Source of the DNA: Candidatus Eisenbacteria bacterium
Lineage (GTDB): Bacteria > Eisenbacteria > RBG-16-71-46
Assembly: GCA_035712145.1 (NCBI GenBank)
Contig: DASTBI010000041.1
Location: 1 to 35,178, forward strand
Length of the DNA stretch: 35,178 nucleotides
Direction of reading: 5' to 3'
How positions within the stretch are numbered: position 1 is the stretch's first letter; each line of letters begins with the position of its first letter. Below the pieces are notes generated by a model. The model had not been told where the DNA came from, did not search any database, and saw only the letters and a list, made by a program, of their open reading frames with translations. Position numbers and translations under genes: made by a program. Of the stretch, positions 32,138 to 35,178 are shown piece after piece.

Positions 32138-33184
32138 CTAGGCCCGGCTGCTCTCTCCTCTTCGGACGGTGCCGGCCAGCTCGTCGGCGTGGAAGCTGGA
32201 GCGCACGAGCGGGCCGCTGGCGCAGTTCTCGAAGCCGAGGCTCATCGCCATCTCGCCCCATGCGCGGAACTTGTCGGGGTGGACGTACTCGCGCACCGGA
32301 AGGTGGTTGGGCGAAGGGCGCAGGTACTGACCGATGGTGAGGAGCTGGCAACCATGCGCTCGCAGGTCGACCAGCGTCTGCTTCACCTCGTCGTCGGTCT
32401 CGCCGAGGCCGAGCATGATGCCGGACTTGGCCTTGATGACGTTGCTCCGCTCGCGCACGCGGCGCAGCAGCTCGAGCGAACGGCCGTAGCGGGCGCTCGG
32501 GCGCACCACCGGGTGAAGCCGCTCGACGGTCTCGATGTTGTGGTTGATCACGTCCGGCTCGGCCTCGATCACTCGCGCCAGATCGTCCTCGTGGCCGCGG
32601 AAGTCGGGGATCAGCACTTCCACCACCGTGCCGGAGCGCTCGCGGATCGCGCGGATCGTCATCGCGAAGACCGTGCTGCCGCCGTCCGCCAGGTCGTCGC
32701 GAGCCACCGAGGTGATCACGGTGTGCCGCAGGTTCATGCCCGCCACCGCTTCGCCCACGCGCCGTGGCTCGTCCCAGTCCACGAAACCATTCGGCCGTCC
32801 GGGGGCCACGGCGCAGAACCCGCAGCGCCGCGTGCACAGGTCGCCGAGGATCATGATGGTGGCGGTGCCGCGCGACCAGCAGTGTCCGAGGTTCGGGCAG
32901 CGCGCTTCCTCGCACACGGTGTGGAGCTTCTGGGCGCGCAGCAGCGCCTTGGTCTCGGCGTAATCGCCGGCTCCGGGCAACGCGACCTTGAGCCAGTCCG
33001 GCAGACGACGGAAGCCTCCCAGGCCATGCGCCGCGTCGGCGCCGACGCCGACTCCGGCGCCCGAGGCGCAGCCGCCGAAGCGCGGCGTGAGCGGCACGCG
33101 CTGGGGAACCGCAGGACGCGGCGCGCCATAGATCCTGATCTCGGGATGCGGTCCTGCAGACGCGTTCGGCAGCTCGTCGCTCAT
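32138..33184 (-). CDS. lipA: Lipoyl synthase
   Basis: A 348-residue radical SAM enzyme that inserts two sulfur atoms into octanoyl chains on lipoyl-dependent proteins. The auxiliary [4Fe-4S] cluster ligands are Cys91, Cys96 and Cys102 (CEEARCPNLGHC), the radical SAM ligands are Cys117, Cys121 and Cys124 (CTRRCGFC), and the Arg-Ser-Ser motif is at 328-330. GLGETDDEV and QYLRPSPNHLPV are also diagnostic. The N-terminal 60 residues before RLPDWLK form an unusual Gly/Ala-rich extension that includes an extra Cys39. The ATG at 33184 lies one base after the nadA stop, so the two are co-transcribed. No lipB is visible in the window. Confidence 0.96.
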   Translation of the reverse strand: MSDELPNASAGPHPEIRIYGAPRPAVPQRVPLTPRFGGCASGAGVGVGADAAHGLGGFRRLPDWLKVALPGAGDYAETKALLRAQKLHTVCEEARCPNLGHCWSRGTATIMILGDLCTRRCGFCAVAPGRPNGFVDWDEPRRVGEAVAGMNLRHTVITSVARDDLADGGSTVFAMTIRAIRERSGTVVEVLIPDFRGHEDDLARVIEAEPDVINHNIETVERLHPVVRPSARYGRSLELLRRVRERSNVIKAKSGIMLGLGETDDEVKQTLVDLRAHGCQLLTIGQYLRPSPNHLPVREYVHPDKFRAWGEMAMSLGFENCASGPLVRSSFHADELAGTVRRGESSRA

Positions 33185-33185
33185 C

Positions 33186-34343
33186 TCAGTCCTTGGCCAT
33201 CGCGGCGCGGCCGACCGCACCACTGCCTTTGAGCTCGAGCATGCGGTCCAGCGCCACGCGCGCGTGGCGCTTCACGTCCTCCGGGACGCGCACCGGGTTC
33301 ACGACGTGGCCGTCGGCGAGATTCTCGAGCGACCACAGGAGATGGGCCGGATCGATCCGGTTCATGGTGGCGCATGGACACACGTTCTTCTGCAGCGAGC
33401 GGATGTTCTGCTCGGGATGCTCGAGAGCCAGCCGATGGACCAGGTTGATCTCGGTGCCGATCGCCCAGCTCGATCCGGCCGGCGCCTTCTTCACCTGCTC
33501 GATGATGTACTCGGTCGAGCCGACGAGATCGGCGCTCTGCACCACCTCGTACGCGCACTCCGGATGAACCAGGATGCGGATCGCGGGATCCTCGGCGCGC
33601 ACTTCGTCGATCTGGCGGCGCGTGAATTTCGTGTGCACCGAGCACCAGCCTCGCCACAGCACGATGCGGATGTCGGCGCCGAAGCAGCGGGCATTCGCCT
33701 GATCGAGGTCGCGAGCCCGCCACTCCCATTCCGCGGTCGACTCGAGCGGCACGCCCATCGCCACCGCGGTATTGCGTCCGAGATGCTGGTCGGGGAAGAA
33801 GAAGGTGCGTGGCTTCCGGCTCCATGCCCACTCCAGGACGGCGCGGGCGTTGGAGGAGGTGCACACCACGCCTCCGCGCTCGCCACAGAACGCCTTGAGC
33901 GCGGCGCTGGAGTTCATGTACGTCACCGGCACGAAGCTGTCGCCGTGCGCGCGCGCCAGCCGATCCCACGCCTCTTCCACGTCCTCGAGGTCGGCCATGT
34001 CGGCCATGGAGCAGCCGGCCTTGAGGTCGGGAAGGATCACGGTCTGATGCGGCTGCCGCAGGATGTCGGCGGACTCCGCCATGAAGTGCACGCCGCAGAA
34101 CACGATGAACTCGGCATCTTTCTGGGCGGCGGCGAGCTGGGAGAGCTTGAACGAGTCGCCGCGATGATCGGCGAACTCCATCACGCTCTCACGCTGGTAA
34201 TGGTGTCCCAGGATCACCGCCCGGCGGCCGAGCCGGCGCTTGGCTTCCCAGGCCCTGGCGCGGATCTCGTCGGCGGCCAGCGCCGCGTAGTCCGAGAACG
34301 GACGGGCGCCCGGTGCGACCGGTGGTGCGACGAGCGTCTTCAT
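33186..34343 (-). CDS. nadA: Quinolinate synthase
   Basis: A 385-residue cytoplasmic enzyme that condenses iminoaspartate with dihydroxyacetone phosphate to give quinolinate, in de novo NAD synthesis. Family motifs are LGHHYQRESVMEFADHRGDSF, FCGVHFMAESADIL, LPDLKAGCSMADM, FFPDQHLGRNTA, VHPECAYEV, GTEINLVHRL and NVCPCATMN. The [4Fe-4S] ligands are probably Cys111, Cys263 and Cys322 or Cys324. The region between the first two is longer than in the short NadA form, and it includes an extra VVCTSSNA segment, as in the longer NadA type. The ATG at 34343 has GAGGTGG upstream. It sits between DUF2203 and lipA. NadB and NadC are not in the window. Confidence 0.97.
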   Translation of the reverse strand: MKTLVAPPVAPGARPFSDYAALAADEIRARAWEAKRRLGRRAVILGHHYQRESVMEFADHRGDSFKLSQLAAAQKDAEFIVFCGVHFMAESADILRQPHQTVILPDLKAGCSMADMADLEDVEEAWDRLARAHGDSFVPVTYMNSSAALKAFCGERGGVVCTSSNARAVLEWAWSRKPRTFFFPDQHLGRNTAVAMGVPLESTAEWEWRARDLDQANARCFGADIRIVLWRGWCSVHTKFTRRQIDEVRAEDPAIRILVHPECAYEVVQSADLVGSTEYIIEQVKKAPAGSSWAIGTEINLVHRLALEHPEQNIRSLQKNVCPCATMNRIDPAHLLWSLENLADGHVVNPVRVPEDVKRHARVALDRMLELKGSGAVGRAAMAKD

Positions 34344-34365
34344 GAGGAGGCCACCTCGCTGCGGC

Positions 34366-34782
34366 CTAATCGATCTCGCTCTGCAACGACTTCCGTTGCT
34401 CGAAGCCTCCGTCGAGCGGATGCCAATGCGAGACTTCGCGCTCGCCGAGCTTCCAGCACAGGAACACGAGGCGATCTCCGGCGAGCGCGTAGAAATCGAT
34501 GAGCCCCTGGTCCAGATCCTTGACCACGCAGCCGTGGCAATGAATCGCCGCGACCTCGCGCGCGATGACTTCCTCCAGCGGACGCCTCTGGTCGTGAAGG
34601 CGAGCCAGCTCGTGGGTGTCGGGATTCTCCTTGGACGCTCCGGAAACCGCCAGGGTCAGCACCTGGATGCGGTTCTGCAGCTCCGCGAAGTCGCGCTTGG
34701 CCTGCGTGAGCCGTTGCATGCGGCCGCGCAGCTCGGGAAGGAGCTTGTTGGCTTCCTCCACCGTGAACGTCACCAGCTTCAC
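34366..34782 (-). CDS. DUF2203 family protein
   Basis: A 138-residue cytoplasmic protein of unknown function. It opens with FTVEEANKLLPELRGRMQRL, a long helix rich in charged residues, and ends with IDFYALAGDRLVFLCWKLGEREVSHWHPLDGGF, which together are the recognisable DUF2203 pattern. The middle HCHGCVVKDLDQGLIDF contains a His-Cys-His-x-Cys cluster (HCHGC) that could bind metal. The start is GTG at 34782, two bases after the upstream stop, with GGAGGAG about a dozen bases before it. The gene lies between the Fe-S carrier gene and nadA in a tightly spaced run, so it may share their pathway, but nothing in the sequence proves that. Confidence 0.8.
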   Translation of the reverse strand: MKLVTFTVEEANKLLPELRGRMQRLTQAKRDFAELQNRIQVLTLAVSGASKENPDTHELARLHDQRRPLEEVIAREVAAIHCHGCVVKDLDQGLIDFYALAGDRLVFLCWKLGEREVSHWHPLDGGFEQRKSLQSEID

Positions 34783-34784
34783 GC

Positions 34785-35141
34785 CTACGATTCTCCTCCC
34801 GCGGCTTCCGCGGTCTCCGCGGTCTCGAACGAGTTGCCGCATCCGCAGGAACGCACCGCATTGGGATTTTGGATGGAGAAGCCGCTGCCCTGCAACGACT
34901 CGACGAAATCGATGTTCACGCCGTTCAGGACCTTGGCGCTCTCCGGATCGACCAGGACCTTCACGCCTCCGAACTCCCCGACCCAGTCCTCCGCTTCGAT
35001 CTGCTGGGCCAGCGACATTCCGTACGAGAACCCCGAGCATCCGCCCTTCTGAACGAAGACTCTGAGTCCCGCCACCGATTCGCCCTGTTGCGCGATGATC
35101 TCGCCGAGCTTCCTGCTCGCCGCATCCGTCAAGGTCAGCAT
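34785..35141 (-). CDS. erpA: A-type iron-sulfur cluster carrier (IscA/ErpA/HesB family)
   Basis: A 118-residue protein, normal length plus a short Glu/Ala-rich tail. The three cluster-binding cysteines are Cys35 (KGGCSGFSY) and Cys99 and Cys101 (SCGCGNSF), with the family core in between (VLVDPESAKVLNGVNIDFVESLQGSGFSIQNPNA). It receives Fe-S clusters and delivers them to target enzymes. NadA and LipA, encoded just downstream on the same strand, each need [4Fe-4S] clusters and are natural clients. The ATG at 35141 has AAGGGAG a few bases upstream. Whether it is ErpA-, IscA- or SufA-like cannot be settled by eye. Confidence 0.93.
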   Translation of the reverse strand: MLTLTDAASRKLGEIIAQQGESVAGLRVFVQKGGCSGFSYGMSLAQQIEAEDWVGEFGGVKVLVDPESAKVLNGVNIDFVESLQGSGFSIQNPNAVRSCGCGNSFETAETAEAAGGES

Positions 35142-35178
35142 GTTCTCCCTTTCCTTCGGCCCTTCACGAGCGGCGGTC

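Noticed and set aside
35142-35178. Possible end of another gene at the right edge
   Set aside because: Only 37 bases are available; a TGA is visible on the minus strand but no frame or motif can be supported.

Overview
The window is strongly GC-rich, gene-dense DNA from a Gram-negative bacterium. Five secreted proteins end in FlgD-like / type IX (Por) secretion-type C-terminal domains, and there is a TonB-dependent receptor and a PorV/PorQ-like barrel. That combination points to the FCB group, most likely an uncultured lineage such as Candidatus Eisenbacteria or a relative. The taxonomic placement is inferred from gene style only. I see no tRNA, rRNA, CRISPR array, insertion sequence or phage gene.

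Region 1 (1-19160, all minus strand) is a run of twelve genes that looks like one glycan-utilisation locus. In transcription order it encodes a large secreted protein with a tandem duplicated domain, a double CBM9-like protein, a TonB-dependent receptor, a 1093-residue FN3 protein, a PorV-like barrel, a secreted glycoamylase-family (GH144-like) enzyme, a LacI-family regulator, a second glycoamylase-family enzyme, a sugar-binding lipoprotein, two MalF/MalG-type permeases and the start of a secreted CBM-like protein that runs off the left edge. Most junctions overlap by 4 bases (ATGA/GTGA). The two larger gaps each hold a strong hairpin about 25 bases after the stop codon. A LacI-type operator (TGTAAACGATTACA, 19355-19368) lies in the leader of the first gene. 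Working model (inference): polymer is bound and cut at the surface, imported across the outer membrane by the receptor, trimmed in the periplasm and taken up by the ABC permeases, with the locus repressed by its own LacI protein. Beta-1,2-glucan is the best guess for the substrate because GH144 enzymes with this Pfam domain are endo-beta-1,2-glucanases.

Region 2 (19531-25619) begins with a short-chain dehydrogenase (plus strand). Convergent to it is a minus-strand cassette encoding an ECF-type sigma factor, a soluble zinc-finger anti-sigma-like protein, a TPR-CHAT (caspase-like) protein and a subtilisin-family lipoprotein. The first three overlap by 4 bases; the subtilase follows after 56 bases. 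This sigma / anti-sigma / CHAT / subtilase set is the strongest candidate for an under-described system, possibly a proteolytic signalling or stress cascade.

Region 3 (26165-31053) holds an M3 metallopeptidase with a TTG start, a four-helix membrane protein with an internal duplication (both plus strand, each followed by a terminator-like hairpin), and a convergent diheme cytochrome of the MauG / cytochrome c peroxidase family fused to a FlgD-like tail.

Region 4 (31218-35141, minus strand) is housekeeping: an A-type Fe-S carrier, a DUF2203 protein, quinolinate synthase NadA, lipoyl synthase LipA and a methyltransferase. NadA and LipA are Fe-S enzymes, so the carrier sits with its probable clients.
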